Shown piece after piece: positions 8,719 to 18,393 of a DNA stretch of 64,000 bases. The stretch spans positions 16,494 through 80,493 of the forward strand of contig JAFVZB010000025.1 of the NCBI GenBank assembly GCA_017508385.1, written 5' to 3'. The position numbers and the translations under genes are program-made. Every line of letters begins with the position of its first letter. The first letter of the stretch is position 1. The stretch comes from Lentisphaeria bacterium (GTDB lineage: Bacteria > Verrucomicrobiota > Lentisphaeria > Victivallales > Victivallaceae). The notes below the pieces were generated by a model. That model was not told the origin of the DNA. It made no database searches and saw nothing but the letters and a program-made list of their open reading frames with translations.

Positions 8719-10887
8719 TCAAAAGCCCATTCGGGGTCTTTCGGCAAAGATGTTGCGTTTTTTCTCGGCACATTCGCTCTCGAGGGCATCGAGTCGGACT
8801 GCGTTATCCTGACCGTTGTCAAGATAGTAGAGTTTCTGGCGCACGACTTTGAAATCTCCCGGAGCGAGCATGTCGATGGCGCAGAGCCTGCGCTCTTCAC
8901 TCTCGGTGAGCGTGGTGTCGAAAATACGCTCGAAGAAGAGTTTTTTGCCGCGGTCATCCAGATAATCAAAGTTGATTTTGAACGTGAAACGGCGCAGCAC
9001 GGCAGGGTCGAGATTCGAGCTGAAGTTGGTGGCTCCGATCATGATCCCGTTGAAGTTTTCCATCTGGAAAAGCAGTTCGTTCACCTGAGTCACCTCCCAG
9101 CTGTGTCCGGCACGGTTGCGGCTCTGCATGAGTCCGTCGAGCTCGTCGAGGAAGATGATGGAGTTTTCCTCAGAAGCGTTTTCAAAGGTGTTTCTGATGT
9201 TTTCCTCAGTTTCACCCACCCACTTTGAAAGAATGTCACTGCCCATCTTGACGGCGACTTTGGTATCAAGTACACTGCCGAGGTATTTGACAAATTCGCT
9301 CTTTCCGGTTCCCGGAGGACCCGAAAGCAGCAGGTTCATCTGCGGTGCATCTTTCTTTTTCCTGATACCCTCACGCTGGAAGTTCCTCACCGCCTCGACG
9401 ATAGATTCAAGTTTCATATCGCCTCTGATGTTGAGTCCGTCGAGCGAGTAGTTCGAGACCGGCATGTATCTGCCGTGCTCCTCCTGCATCCGGAGCAGTT
9501 CGCAGTGTGAGCGCATGAGCATCTCAACATCCTCTTTCGACGTTTCGGCAGTGGAGTTGATACCTTTGATGTTTTTCAGCACCTGAGTGACGATTCCGGC
9601 ACTCACCTGGTAACGGCTGGCGAAGCTGCGGACATCCTGCTCGGTGAAGAGTCCGGAAATGTTGAGCTTTTGGATGTTGTTGTTCCAGATGTTCATTCTC
9701 TGGCTGGTGTTGAGCGGCTTGAAGCAGACCGAGTAGTCGAAGTGGCGGCGGCTTGATTCATCCAGTTCATCAGCATCGCTGTTGGTGATCCAGATGATTG
9801 GCACGGTCGCATCGTCAAGAACGGCGTTGAGTCTGCCCTTGTCGCCCCTTGAGCTGTTGTCTCCGTAAACATTGAGCATGGAATCAGCCTCATCGACCAG
9901 AATGATGCTGTTTTCGTGGTCGATTTGATCCTGACAGATGGAAAGAGCTCCGAATCTGAACTCCGGAGTGCTGGCTACACAGTTTTCTCTGACTTTGACC
10001 TGCTGGGTGATGCAGTAAAGTCTTTTGTTCATGCCCGAAGCTATGGCGTGGGCAAAACTGCTCTTTCCGGTTCCCGGGGCGCCGTAAAAAAGAATATTGG
10101 CAGAACGCTTCCCTGCGGTAGCAGAGATGATTCTTTCAATCATTTTTCCGTGCTGCCGGATTTTCTCGGGAAAGTATTCGAGCGGCAGGGTTTCTCCGTC
10201 AAACTTTTTGTAGAATGAATCGCTCAGAAGACCGATGCTGCTTCCGAGCAGGAAGTTTTTGATATCCTCGGTCACCTCATCGTTGCCCTTGATGCATCCG
10301 TAACGGCGGAGTTTTGATTTGCTGCCGATCGCCTTTTCGACCATACCGATATCCAGATCGGTGTACTTGGCGATAAAGGTGGTTTGCTCGGTTTCGTTGT
10401 GTCCGGAGTCGTTGCGCAGGCGGTTTTTTTCGCTGATGTAGATCGCAAGCAGAATGGTGTATTCAGGTTCACTGAGCTCAAAAAGCTCTTTGCACTCCTG
10501 ACATCTGGAATAAAAACCCTCTTGAGCGAATGCGTCTTCATCAAAAGTTGCAAGTCTTGCATTGATTTCCTCTGCAATGAGCTCTTTGAGTTTTTTGCGT
10601 GCCTTTTCATCAGCCCACACCTCACGGATGATCTCGGTAACGTGGTCGCCAAAATCCAGACGGTCACCCTTGCGGCTGCGCTGCTGGAGTCTTTTGAGCA
10701 TTGTCGGCGAGAAATCATTTTTGATTCTTTCAACGATGTTGTCTGCCAGAAAAGTCTCGGTCAGAGTGTCGAAAGTATCATTGTCGTAGATGAACTTGTT
10801 GTGGTTGAGGATGAAGTTGAGATAGAACTTCAACGTCAGAAAGTTGAGGTAAGTTTCGGGTGCACGGTCAGAGTAGCGTTTCGTCAT
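8719..10887 (-). CDS. Tandem AAA+ ATPase of unknown function
   Basis: 722 aa from an ATG preceded by AAGGAG; the frame is open further upstream. Residues 1-230 form a helical, charged N-terminal domain that I do not recognise. The first AAA module has Walker A GAPGTGKS (269-276) and Walker B SIILVDEADS (327-336). The second has GPPGTGKS (523-530), IIFLDELD (577-584) and the pore-loop motif SKWVGETE that in FtsH/Vps4/p97-type enzymes threads protein substrates, followed by LRRFTFKINF as a sensor/arginine-finger region. It probably remodels or unfolds a protein. Only the second module shows the KWVG loop, so the first may be mainly structural. It stands alone, with no protease or partner beside it. 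Confidence 0.8.
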   Translation of the reverse strand: MTKRYSDRAPETYLNFLTLKFYLNFILNHNKFIYDNDTFDTLTETFLADNIVERIKNDFSPTMLKRLQQRSRKGDRLDFGDHVTEIIREVWADEKARKKLKELIAEEINARLATFDEDAFAQEGFYSRCQECKELFELSEPEYTILLAIYISEKNRLRNDSGHNETEQTTFIAKYTDLDIGMVEKAIGSKSKLRRYGCIKGNDEVTEDIKNFLLGSSIGLLSDSFYKKFDGETLPLEYFPEKIRQHGKMIERIISATAGKRSANILFYGAPGTGKSSFAHAIASGMNKRLYCITQQVKVRENCVASTPEFRFGALSICQDQIDHENSIILVDEADSMLNVYGDNSSRGDKGRLNAVLDDATVPIIWITNSDADELDESSRRHFDYSVCFKPLNTSQRMNIWNNNIQKLNISGLFTEQDVRSFASRYQVSAGIVTQVLKNIKGINSTAETSKEDVEMLMRSHCELLRMQEEHGRYMPVSNYSLDGLNIRGDMKLESIVEAVRNFQREGIRKKKDAPQMNLLLSGPPGTGKSEFVKYLGSVLDTKVAVKMGSDILSKWVGETEENIRNTFENASEENSIIFLDELDGLMQSRNRAGHSWEVTQVNELLFQMENFNGIMIGATNFSSNLDPAVLRRFTFKINFDYLDDRGKKLFFERIFDTTLTESEERRLCAIDMLAPGDFKVVRQKLYYLDNGQDNAVRLDALESECAEKKRNIFAERPRMGF

Positions 10888-10972
10888 CTTTTTTTTCTCC
10901 TTCTTTCGGGCAGCCTGATGACAGCTGCATTTTACGGTTTTCTTTTCGCTGTATAATATAGAGCATTTGATA

Positions 10973-10985
10973 GACATATTATGTC
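10973..10985. promoter_or_regulatory. 13-bp palindrome upstream of the AAA+ gene
   Basis: GACATATTATGTC is a perfect odd-length palindrome about 86 bp upstream of the AAA+ start, inside an AT-rich stretch. I could not place a convincing promoter there, so it is only a candidate operator. Confidence 0.3.
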
Positions 10986-11028
10986 ACATCAATTCAGTTT
11001 TTGGTTAAAAAATCATATTTTCAGGGGT

Positions 11029-11068
11029 GAAAAAAGCCGCCCCCGGAATTTCTTCTGAGTGCGGCTTG
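11029..11068 (-). terminator. Rho-independent terminator of the epimerase/dehydrogenase operon
   Basis: Read on the minus strand, AAGCCGC (11061-11067) pairs with GCGGCTT (11033-11039), followed by a T run. It lies about 25 bp after the stop of the TIM-barrel gene. Confidence 0.75.
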
Positions 11069-11091
11069 GAAAATTTTTTCTGTCGGAAAAA

Positions 11092-12009
11092 CTATTTTGA
11101 TGACACCTGCTTTTTACATTCATTCAACAGTTTTTCAAATCTTCTGCCGTACTCAACATAACTTGCGTACTTCAATTCGTCCAGATTCTGCGTCTTATCC
11201 TGCTCGTGGAATACTCCTGCGACGTGCGGTTCGATGGAGAAACCGCCATTGTACCCGCGCTTGAGCAAGTCCAGTACGATAGCTCTTACGTCACCGGAGC
11301 CATCTCCGGCATAGCAGAAATCACACTTGGGACGGGTTCCGTCTGCCATGGGCAGGGCGGTTCCGTCTTTGATGTGAACGTAGCTGATAAACTCTTTTAC
11401 ATTGCTGTAAAACTCCCACGAAGACTGCAATGCGTAGGGAGCTGAACCTATTTTACGGTAGTTGAAAACCGGGTTGCCGGTGTCAAAAATGATGGTGAAG
11501 TTCGGACTTTTGACATTATCCAGCAGTTTCAAGGTGTGAAGATGCGACAATCCGCCGTAATTCATGCAGTTTTCGTGACCGTAAATGATTCCGTTGTCTT
11601 CGCAGATTTTGACCAGCTCATTGACCTTTTTGAAGATGATTTTTTCGAGCTCGGGATTATCGGGCTCTTCATCCTTTGCGAAGGCAAAACTCATGCCTCT
11701 GACCAGTTTTATTCCCAGTTTGTGCATGCGGGGAATGGCGGCAAGCAGTTCGTCTTTGCTTGATTGAAAATCCTCTTCACTGCGTGGAGCTTTGCTCCAG
11801 TTGGCGATGGCACTGCCGTAGCAGTTGATGGCAACGCCGCTTTCTGCAAGCTGCTGTTCGACTTGTTCAAACTCGCTGTCATCGAGCGTGGCAAGAGTTT
11901 TCCCGTTGATGTTGCGGGATTCGATATATTGCCAGCCGAGCTCTCTGGTGGCGGCTATCTGTTTGTCAAAATTTGCGCTGGCTTCATCAGCAAATCCGGT
12001 GAGAAACAT
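11092..12009 (-). CDS. Sugar phosphate isomerase/epimerase (xylose isomerase-like TIM barrel)
   Basis: 305 aa. It starts with MFLTGFADEASANFDKQI and carries the AP-endonuclease-2/xylose-isomerase-like barrel features: YGHENCMNYGG (metal-binding Glu/His), FTIIFDTGNP (Asp), YVHIKDG (His), and FSIEPHVAG (Glu near the end). Such enzymes interconvert keto-sugars or inositol derivatives with a divalent metal. The gene follows the Gfo/Idh/MocA gene after 16 bp and is closed by a terminator. The two probably form a two-step oxidation/isomerisation module for a sugar or cyclitol whose identity is not visible. AAGGAT lies 8 nt before the ATG. Confidence 0.85.
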   Translation of the reverse strand: MFLTGFADEASANFDKQIAATRELGWQYIESRNINGKTLATLDDSEFEQVEQQLAESGVAINCYGSAIANWSKAPRSEEDFQSSKDELLAAIPRMHKLGIKLVRGMSFAFAKDEEPDNPELEKIIFKKVNELVKICEDNGIIYGHENCMNYGGLSHLHTLKLLDNVKSPNFTIIFDTGNPVFNYRKIGSAPYALQSSWEFYSNVKEFISYVHIKDGTALPMADGTRPKCDFCYAGDGSGDVRAIVLDLLKRGYNGGFSIEPHVAGVFHEQDKTQNLDELKYASYVEYGRRFEKLLNECKKQVSSK

Positions 12010-12025
12010 GGTGAAAGATCCTTAA

Positions 12026-13189
12026 TTAAAATGAGTTGCCGAAATCGTCGGTGTTGGCAAGTTTCTTTACATTTTTGGTGTAGCGGCTGGTGGCGATGAG
12101 CTTTTCGATTTCAACGGCAAACTCCTCGGCATCAATGGGAAGCTCCACGGTCTTGTCTTTGAGACCTGAAAGCAGCATGGCGTTGCCCAGTTCCAAACCT
12201 TTGATTCCCTCTTCGAGCGGAGAGATGAGCTCTTCACCGTTGAGGATGGCATTGGTGACGTTCTGGATGATATTGCGGTGCTGATACGGAGCATCTCCTG
12301 AAGTTCTGACATCGCAGAGCCAGGTGTCACTCTTTTTGAATCCCTGCTTGCAGGTTTTGATGTGTACGCTGGTCGGGATCTCATTGCGGATAAATTCGAG
12401 TTTTCCGTGCTCAAAAACGATGCGTCCGCGGTCGGCTGTGATTTCCAGACGGTTGGTTCCGGGCATTTCGCCGGTTGAGGCGATAAAGTTGCCCACTTTG
12501 CCGTCGGCGTATTCGAGATAGGCGTTGACCTCGTCCTCGACTTCGATATCGTGATACTTGCCGAACTTTGCGGTGGCACGGACTCTTTCGGGCATACCGA
12601 AGAACCACTGCATGAGATCGAGTTGATGCGGACACTGATTGAGCAGGACTCCTCCTCCTTCACCTCTCCAGCTGGCACGCCAGTCGCCTGAGTCGTAATA
12701 ACTCTGGGTACGGAACCAGTCGGTGATGATCCAGTTCACCCGGGTGATCTTGCCGAGCTCGCCTGAGTCGATGAGGTGCTTTATTTTCATGTGAGCCGGA
12801 ATGGTGCGCTGATTGAGCATGAGTGCACGGACGAGTTCCGGATGTTTTGCGCTCTCTTCGAGCAGTTCCAGAGCAAGTTTTTTGTGGACGGTTATCGGTT
12901 TTTCAACGATGACGTGTTTCCCGTGCCGCATCGCCGCAATGGCGATCGACGGATGGTCGTAGTGGGGCACAGCAACGATGACCGCATCGATATCCGCCTC
13001 GCTGAGGAATTTTTCCAAATCTGTATAGCAGTTGATTTTGGCTCTGGTTTCACTGTCAATGCGTGAAAATGCATCAGGATTGATATCGCAGACAGCAGTA
13101 AGTTCGGCATTGGTCATAGTTCCAATGCTTCTGACGTGTGAGCTGCCCATATTGCCGATGCCGACAATGCCGAATTTTACCTTTTCCAT
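12026..13189 (-). CDS. Gfo/Idh/MocA-family oxidoreductase
   Basis: 387 aa. The N-terminal Rossmann domain has GIVGIGNMGSSHVRSI, followed by AVCDINP and the catalytic EKPITVHK (family EKP motif, Lys). The C-terminal alpha/beta substrate domain starts at ITRVNWI and contains RGEGGGVLLNQCPHQLDLMQWFFG, whose HQLD carries the usual catalytic His/Asp. It is an NAD(P)-dependent sugar or cyclitol dehydrogenase, cytoplasmic. AGGAGA precedes the ATG. Transcribed from the promoter at 13269-13296 and followed by the epimerase gene. Confidence 0.88.
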   Translation of the reverse strand: MEKVKFGIVGIGNMGSSHVRSIGTMTNAELTAVCDINPDAFSRIDSETRAKINCYTDLEKFLSEADIDAVIVAVPHYDHPSIAIAAMRHGKHVIVEKPITVHKKLALELLEESAKHPELVRALMLNQRTIPAHMKIKHLIDSGELGKITRVNWIITDWFRTQSYYDSGDWRASWRGEGGGVLLNQCPHQLDLMQWFFGMPERVRATAKFGKYHDIEVEDEVNAYLEYADGKVGNFIASTGEMPGTNRLEITADRGRIVFEHGKLEFIRNEIPTSVHIKTCKQGFKKSDTWLCDVRTSGDAPYQHRNIIQNVTNAILNGEELISPLEEGIKGLELGNAMLLSGLKDKTVELPIDAEEFAVEIEKLIATSRYTKNVKKLANTDDFGNSF

Positions 13190-13268
13190 GATATTTATTC
13201 TCCTGAAACCAGAGGTGGTGAACGGTTGCGAAAAAAAAGAAAATCAGTTTCTCTTTATGTCGGTGACT

Positions 13269-13296
13269 AAGATACATGAAAAGTTTGATTTTTCAA
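13269..13296 (-). promoter_or_regulatory. Promoter of the dehydrogenase/epimerase operon
   Basis: On the minus strand: TTGAAA (13291-13296), 16 bp, TATCTT (13269-13274). It gives a leader of roughly 70 nt. Together with the promoter at 13361-13389 it accounts for the divergent intergenic region 13190-13436. Confidence 0.45.
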
Positions 13297-13360
13297 TGGC
13301 TGTATTTGAAAAAAATCGAAAAATTTTTTATTTCACTGCCGACCGTTGCATTCCCGAGTG

Positions 13361-13389
13361 TTGACAAACATATTTTAACGTGCTATTTT
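13361..13389 (+). promoter_or_regulatory. Promoter of the large beta-helix gene
   Basis: Perfect TTGACA (13361-13366), 17 bp, TATTTT (13384-13389), about 47 bp before the ATG. It is the strongest promoter match in the window. Confidence 0.65.
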
Positions 13390-13436
13390 TATATTGTGTA
13401 TATCTGTAATATCAATCAAAAACTGGAGTTTTTTTT

Positions 13437-16124
13437 ATGAAAAAAATGGCATTTGTATTTGCGGTGCTCGGGAGTTTCCTCTGTTTCGCAGTTGAAGTGA
13501 AACTCAATGACGGCTATGTGGCGAAGCACAGCGGAAATTTTGCCGTAACTGCAACTGAAAACGGATTTACTGCCAAAGTTTTGAAAAGCGGTCCGGCGAT
13601 GCTGGTCAGCCGTGACGTGAAGTTCCCTGCCGGGAGCCGTCTGCATTTTGCGGCGGATATCAAAAGCAATATGCCGGGAGCTGTCATGCTCAATATCAGC
13701 CAGCCTGATGCCTCCAAAAAAGCGAGTGTCCGTACCTACCAGTCACGCATAAATTTTGCTCCTGCCGACAAGCTGGTTGTCGAGTCTGACGTCAGAGCCG
13801 ACTATAAGAGCAAGGTCATGGTCAGAATCGATGCGGCGGCAAAAAACGGAACTGTCACTGTGAGCAATATGCGTTGCTACAATCCATCGGGAAGCGGAAA
13901 AGTGACACTCGAAGTTGCTCCGTCATACGTTACGGCAGGCTACGAGTTGAGTGATTTGCTTGCAGGCAGGGCTGATGAGTTTTCTGCTGTTGCAAGTTTC
14001 CGTGAAAATGGAGGTGAATTTCAGAAGGCGTTTGCTCCTGATTATCCTCCGCTCGAGCACAAAGCTCGCGGAGTGCTGGTCAATCTCAAAGAGGATACCG
14101 AATACGAGCTCAAACTTGAAATCAGCGATGAAGGCAAAAAAAGTGTGCTGACCAAAAAATTCCGCACTCTCGGAAAAAAACTGCCGGTGGCAAAAACTGT
14201 CGTTGTGACTCAGGCTATGGTCAAAAAAGGTCTGGTCATCACCCAAAGCGGAACTCCTGATGGATATATCCGCTATACCTCAAAACCGGGTGTGGTGCTG
14301 AAAAGCAATGGGGCAGATGCGCTCAAGCTCAACAATGTCAAATACATCATCATCGACGGTTTGACCATCAGAGGCGGCAAAGAGAACGGTATCCGGGTCA
14401 CCAACAGCTGCAACATCGTCATCCGCAACTGCGATATCGCCTCATTCGGCAGGCTCGGAACTCAGAATACCCGCCGCGGCGGAGAGTTTTACAGCCGGGG
14501 CCGTATGCTCAACAGCGATGCCGGTATCTGGCTGCGGAACGTGAAAAATATCCTCATCGAAAACAACTTTATCCACGATACCAACGGCATTGCCTCACCG
14601 TGGTTTTACAGCCATCCGGCAGGACCGAAAGCCATCAACGCCGGAATGGTCGAGAATGCCACTGTGCGTTACAATGACTTTATCGGCGGTGATATCCACC
14701 GCTGGAACGATGCTGTCGAGTGCATGGATAACAGCGGTGCCACCGGCGGATTTTACCGCAATGCCGAAATTTACGGAAATCTCTTTGCCCTCTCAAACGA
14801 TGACGGAATCGAGCTCGAGGGCGGCGAAATCAACTGCCGTTTCTTCGGCAACCGTATCGAAAATACCCTCTGCGGAGTCTCTTCAGGCAGCTGTGCCCGC
14901 GGTCCGTCTTACATATATGGCAATCTCTTCTGGCGGGGAGGTGACGTGCACGGACTTGATTTCAACGCTTTCAAAAACGGTCACGGCATCTGGAACAGCG
15001 GTAAAGTTTTCTTCTTCAACAACACTGCGACCGGATACCGTTACGGAACCAATTCTGTGAGCGGCGATACTTACCGACCCCGCCTCGACAAGATGGTGAA
15101 TTACAACAATATCTATGCGCTCAAAAACGAATTCGGCAGTCCGCGCGGACTCTATAAAATCGCCAACTGCGCCGCCGATCACAACCTGATTTTCAACCCC
15201 TCCGGACCCGATATCAAGATGTTGAGAACGGAATTTGACCGTGAGCACAACGGAGTCGGCGGCGACCCCAAATTCATCGATGCGAAAAATGGAAACTTTG
15301 CCCTCGCTTCCGACAGTCCGGCACGCAATGCAGGAAGAAAAATCGACAACTTCACGACTTCCGACAAAGTTGATATCGGAGCTGTGCAGGGCAACGCCCC
15401 CTGCCTGCTGCCCCTGAGAAAACTTCCCTTCGTCACCTCAACTGCCATTGTGAGATTTGCAGAGAACGAAAATGCAGTCAAGACCGTGGTGCTGAGTACC
15501 AAGTGCCCGAAAGCGAAAGTTAAATTTAATATCGCAAAGACCATTGAAGCTGACTGGCTCAAGGTGACTCCTGCGAGCGGAGTTATCACCAAAGATAAAC
15601 CCGTGACCCTCAAAGTGAGCATCGACAAATCAAAATTCAAATATGCCAGAGTGAACAACACTGTTTTTCTGGTGAGGACTTGCAACGGTGTTTCCCGTCC
15701 GGTCTCAGTCGAAGCCGACAGCCGTACCGATGCCGCTCTGCTCAAAGCCAACCGCAGAAATGTTCTCTTTTCTGAGGTGAAAAACAGCAAAAAAATGAGC
15801 GAGTTCATCGTTGATGTTCCTGCCGACGGATACTATTTCGTCATGCTTTACGGTAAAGTTGCCAGAGGCAATGCGACCGTTATTTGCGATGGCAAAGAGC
15901 TTTACACCACAAAAATCGACCATCCGTATCAGCAGACCGTGACCGCTCTTGAAAAAGTTCCGTCATACTTCAATCTCTGCAACTGGGGCAGAAAGAATGC
16001 TCCTGTGAAGTTGAGTGCGGGCAAACACAAATTTACCATCAAATACAACATAAATTACGCTCCGGAACGTGCGGCGTTGATACAGAACGCCAATGAGTTG
16101 ATGCATTCCGCCTGCGTGAAATAA
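13437..16124 (+). CDS. Secreted right-handed parallel beta-helix protein
   Basis: 895 aa with a signal peptide (MKKMAFVFAVLGSFLCFA). A beta-sandwich region covers about 20-150 and a fibronectin-III-like segment about 160-245. A right-handed parallel beta-helix follows (about 255-650), with repeats such as YIIIDGLTIRGGKENGIRV, NIVIRNCDIASFG and NILIENNFIHDTNGIA. After the helix comes an Ig-like segment, then a C-terminal galactose-binding-like part. Such proteins bind or cleave polysaccharides (pectate lyase, alginate lyase or carrageenase folds). No catalytic set is obvious, so enzymatic activity is uncertain. The PilT gene starts 19 bp downstream, and read-through is possible. Confidence 0.8.
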   Translation: MKKMAFVFAVLGSFLCFAVEVKLNDGYVAKHSGNFAVTATENGFTAKVLKSGPAMLVSRDVKFPAGSRLHFAADIKSNMPGAVMLNISQPDASKKASVRTYQSRINFAPADKLVVESDVRADYKSKVMVRIDAAAKNGTVTVSNMRCYNPSGSGKVTLEVAPSYVTAGYELSDLLAGRADEFSAVASFRENGGEFQKAFAPDYPPLEHKARGVLVNLKEDTEYELKLEISDEGKKSVLTKKFRTLGKKLPVAKTVVVTQAMVKKGLVITQSGTPDGYIRYTSKPGVVLKSNGADALKLNNVKYIIIDGLTIRGGKENGIRVTNSCNIVIRNCDIASFGRLGTQNTRRGGEFYSRGRMLNSDAGIWLRNVKNILIENNFIHDTNGIASPWFYSHPAGPKAINAGMVENATVRYNDFIGGDIHRWNDAVECMDNSGATGGFYRNAEIYGNLFALSNDDGIELEGGEINCRFFGNRIENTLCGVSSGSCARGPSYIYGNLFWRGGDVHGLDFNAFKNGHGIWNSGKVFFFNNTATGYRYGTNSVSGDTYRPRLDKMVNYNNIYALKNEFGSPRGLYKIANCAADHNLIFNPSGPDIKMLRTEFDREHNGVGGDPKFIDAKNGNFALASDSPARNAGRKIDNFTTSDKVDIGAVQGNAPCLLPLRKLPFVTSTAIVRFAENENAVKTVVLSTKCPKAKVKFNIAKTIEADWLKVTPASGVITKDKPVTLKVSIDKSKFKYARVNNTVFLVRTCNGVSRPVSVEADSRTDAALLKANRRNVLFSEVKNSKKMSEFIVDVPADGYYFVMLYGKVARGNATVICDGKELYTTKIDHPYQQTVTALEKVPSYFNLCNWGRKNAPVKLSAGKHKFTIKYNINYAPERAALIQNANELMHSACVK

Positions 16125-16143
16125 TTTTACGGAACAAATTTTT

Positions 16144-18318
16144 ATGGATATCACAGCGATTTTTTCAGATGCAGCGGCGCAGGAAGCCAATGACCTTTTC
16201 ATTACTTGCGGCAAGACTCCGTCGATAAGAAAAAACGGAACGGTCATCAAACTGGAAAATACCGCTGTGCCATCCAAAGCTGAAATCGACGATTTCCGCA
16301 ACGGTTTGCTCGATGAGCACCGCCGCCGGAACTATCTTGAAAACAACGGAGCAGACAGCAGTTTTGAGTGTTCCGGAAACCGTTTCAGAATAAACTTCTA
16401 TGAGACCTTTTACGGTCCTGCGCTGGTGGCACGTCCGATAAAGCAGGGTAAGGATTGCACATTTGAAAAATACAATATTCCAGACAAGGTGTTTGTCAAA
16501 CTTGCACAGCTTCAACGGGGACTTGTGATTTTTTCCGGCTCGACCGGATGCGGAAAATCCACCACGATGAGTTGTCTTATAAATTACATAAACAGCACCC
16601 GCAACTGCCACATACTGATGCTCGAAGACCCGGTGGAATTTATCCACGAAGACCGGATGTCGCTGATATCCCAGCGTGAAATCAGCAGTATTTCAGGAGG
16701 TACTCAGGCTGCGTTGCGTGATGCCATGCGTGAAAATCCCGATATCATCGTGGTCGGTGAGATGCGTGATACCGATACCATAATTTCTGCCATCACCGCC
16801 GCTCTGACCGGACACCTGGTCATTGCCACCATGCACACTCAGGATACCGCTACCACGGTCGAGCGCATCATCACCATGTTTCCCGAACAGCGGCGTGACC
16901 AGATTGCCAGCAGCATATCGCTTGCACTTGAAGCGGTTATCTGTCAGCGTCTTCTGCCAAGCGGAAATGAGGTTCGTCCGGCATTCGAGGTTCTGCTGGG
17001 AACAGATATCGTCCGCAAATACATCAGCTATCAGGATTTTTCTGAACTGGAACGCTGTCTGCGAGCCTACGCCCATCTCGGAATGTGCTCTTTCAATGAC
17101 TCCATGTACGACCTTTACCGCCGCGGATTGATAACGTTTGAGTGCGCCGAAGAGTTTTCAGACAATAAAGATGAGCTGCGTCTTATGCGCAGCGGCATAA
17201 AAAGCGGAACCAACGGATACATTGCCACTGTTTACAGTACATCGGCGATACACTCAGGCGAGATAGATATGTCCGACCTCTTCAAAGCGACGGTGAGGGC
17301 AGAAGCAAGTGATTTGCTGTTGACTGCCGGAGTCCCTCCGCAGGTCAGAATAGCCGGCTCTTTTGTTCCGCTCGAGCTGCCCGACCTTGACGGTAATGAC
17401 ACCCAGCACCTTATCCACAGTTTGCTCAGCCGCCGCCAGCGGGTGCGGCTCGAAGAGGAAAAGAGTCTGGATTTTGCCATGTCGGTAAAGATACCCGATG
17501 CCAACGGACGCAACGGAAACCGCCGTTTCCGTATCAACGCATTTTATCAGAAAGGTCAGATGGCACTGGTGGCACGTCTGCTGGCTGAAAATATACCGAC
17601 TCCGCAGGAGCTCGGTTTGCCTCCGGTACTGCGCCAGCTGATGCTCAAAAAACAGGGCTTCATGCTCATTACCGGACCCACCGGAAGCGGAAAATCAACC
17701 ACTCTTGCCAGTCTCATCGACTACGTCAATGATTTTTCCCACCGCCACATCATCACCATCGAGGACCCCATCGAGTATGTGCACGTCAACAAAAAGTGTA
17801 TCATCGAACAGCGGGAAATCGGTAACGATACTCTCGATTTCAGCGGAGGCTTGCGTGCCGCCATGCGTCAGGCTCCTGATATCATCATGGTGGGTGAAAT
17901 GCGTGACAAAGAGACCATTGCCGCCGCTCTCACTGCCGCCGAGACCGGACATCTGGTATTGGGCACGCTCCACTCAAACAACGCCATGCAGACCATCGAG
18001 CGCATCATCGACAGTTTCCCCGAGGGGCAGCAGAATCAGGTTCGCCAGCAGTTTGCCGCCACCGTGCTTGCGGTCGTGTCACAGCGTCTTATTCCGAGAC
18101 TCGATATTCCGGATGCCAGAATCGCGGCTTTTGAGGTGATGACGGGAACTTATGCCGTCCGGGCACTCATCCGCGACAAGAAGACCCATCAGCTTATTTC
18201 CACCATGGAAAGCAGTCAGCGTGACGGTATGATGACTATGCAGCGCAGTCTTGAAAATCTGGTCGATCAGGGAATAATAGACGAGCGTGATGCAGAAATT
18301 TTCGACAGTGGAACATAA
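16144..18318 (+). CDS. Tandem PilT-type ATPase (two full ATPase modules in one chain)
   Basis: 724 aa, about twice the length of PilT. Module 1 (about 1-365) has Walker A GSTGCGKST (132-140), EDPVEF, VVGEMRD and HLVIATMHTQDT. Module 2 (about 375-724) has GPTGSGKST (511-519), EDPIEY, MVGEMRD and HLVLGTLHSNNA. Both therefore keep the Walker A, Asp box, Walker B and His box of type IV pilus retraction ATPases, and each begins with the PilT-like N-terminal domain. PilT hexamers depolymerise pili at the inner membrane. Covalent doubling would give an alternating ring. Upstream is the beta-helix gene; downstream, with its own promoter, is cpaB. Confidence 0.85.
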   Translation: MDITAIFSDAAAQEANDLFITCGKTPSIRKNGTVIKLENTAVPSKAEIDDFRNGLLDEHRRRNYLENNGADSSFECSGNRFRINFYETFYGPALVARPIKQGKDCTFEKYNIPDKVFVKLAQLQRGLVIFSGSTGCGKSTTMSCLINYINSTRNCHILMLEDPVEFIHEDRMSLISQREISSISGGTQAALRDAMRENPDIIVVGEMRDTDTIISAITAALTGHLVIATMHTQDTATTVERIITMFPEQRRDQIASSISLALEAVICQRLLPSGNEVRPAFEVLLGTDIVRKYISYQDFSELERCLRAYAHLGMCSFNDSMYDLYRRGLITFECAEEFSDNKDELRLMRSGIKSGTNGYIATVYSTSAIHSGEIDMSDLFKATVRAEASDLLLTAGVPPQVRIAGSFVPLELPDLDGNDTQHLIHSLLSRRQRVRLEEEKSLDFAMSVKIPDANGRNGNRRFRINAFYQKGQMALVARLLAENIPTPQELGLPPVLRQLMLKKQGFMLITGPTGSGKSTTLASLIDYVNDFSHRHIITIEDPIEYVHVNKKCIIEQREIGNDTLDFSGGLRAAMRQAPDIIMVGEMRDKETIAAALTAAETGHLVLGTLHSNNAMQTIERIIDSFPEGQQNQVRQQFAATVLAVVSQRLIPRLDIPDARIAAFEVMTGTYAVRALIRDKKTHQLISTMESSQRDGMMTMQRSLENLVDQGIIDERDAEIFDSGT

Positions 18319-18333
18319 ATAAGTGGAAATTTT

Positions 18334-18363
18334 TTGAAAGAACGTATATATTCTATCTATTGT
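18334..18363 (+). promoter_or_regulatory. Candidate promoter of cpaB
   Basis: TTGAAA (18334-18339), 18 bp, TATTGT (18358-18363), about 30 bp before the cpaB ATG. Confidence 0.35.
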
Positions 18364-18393
18364 ATGTTTTAACTTAATCAAACAGGAGTTATT

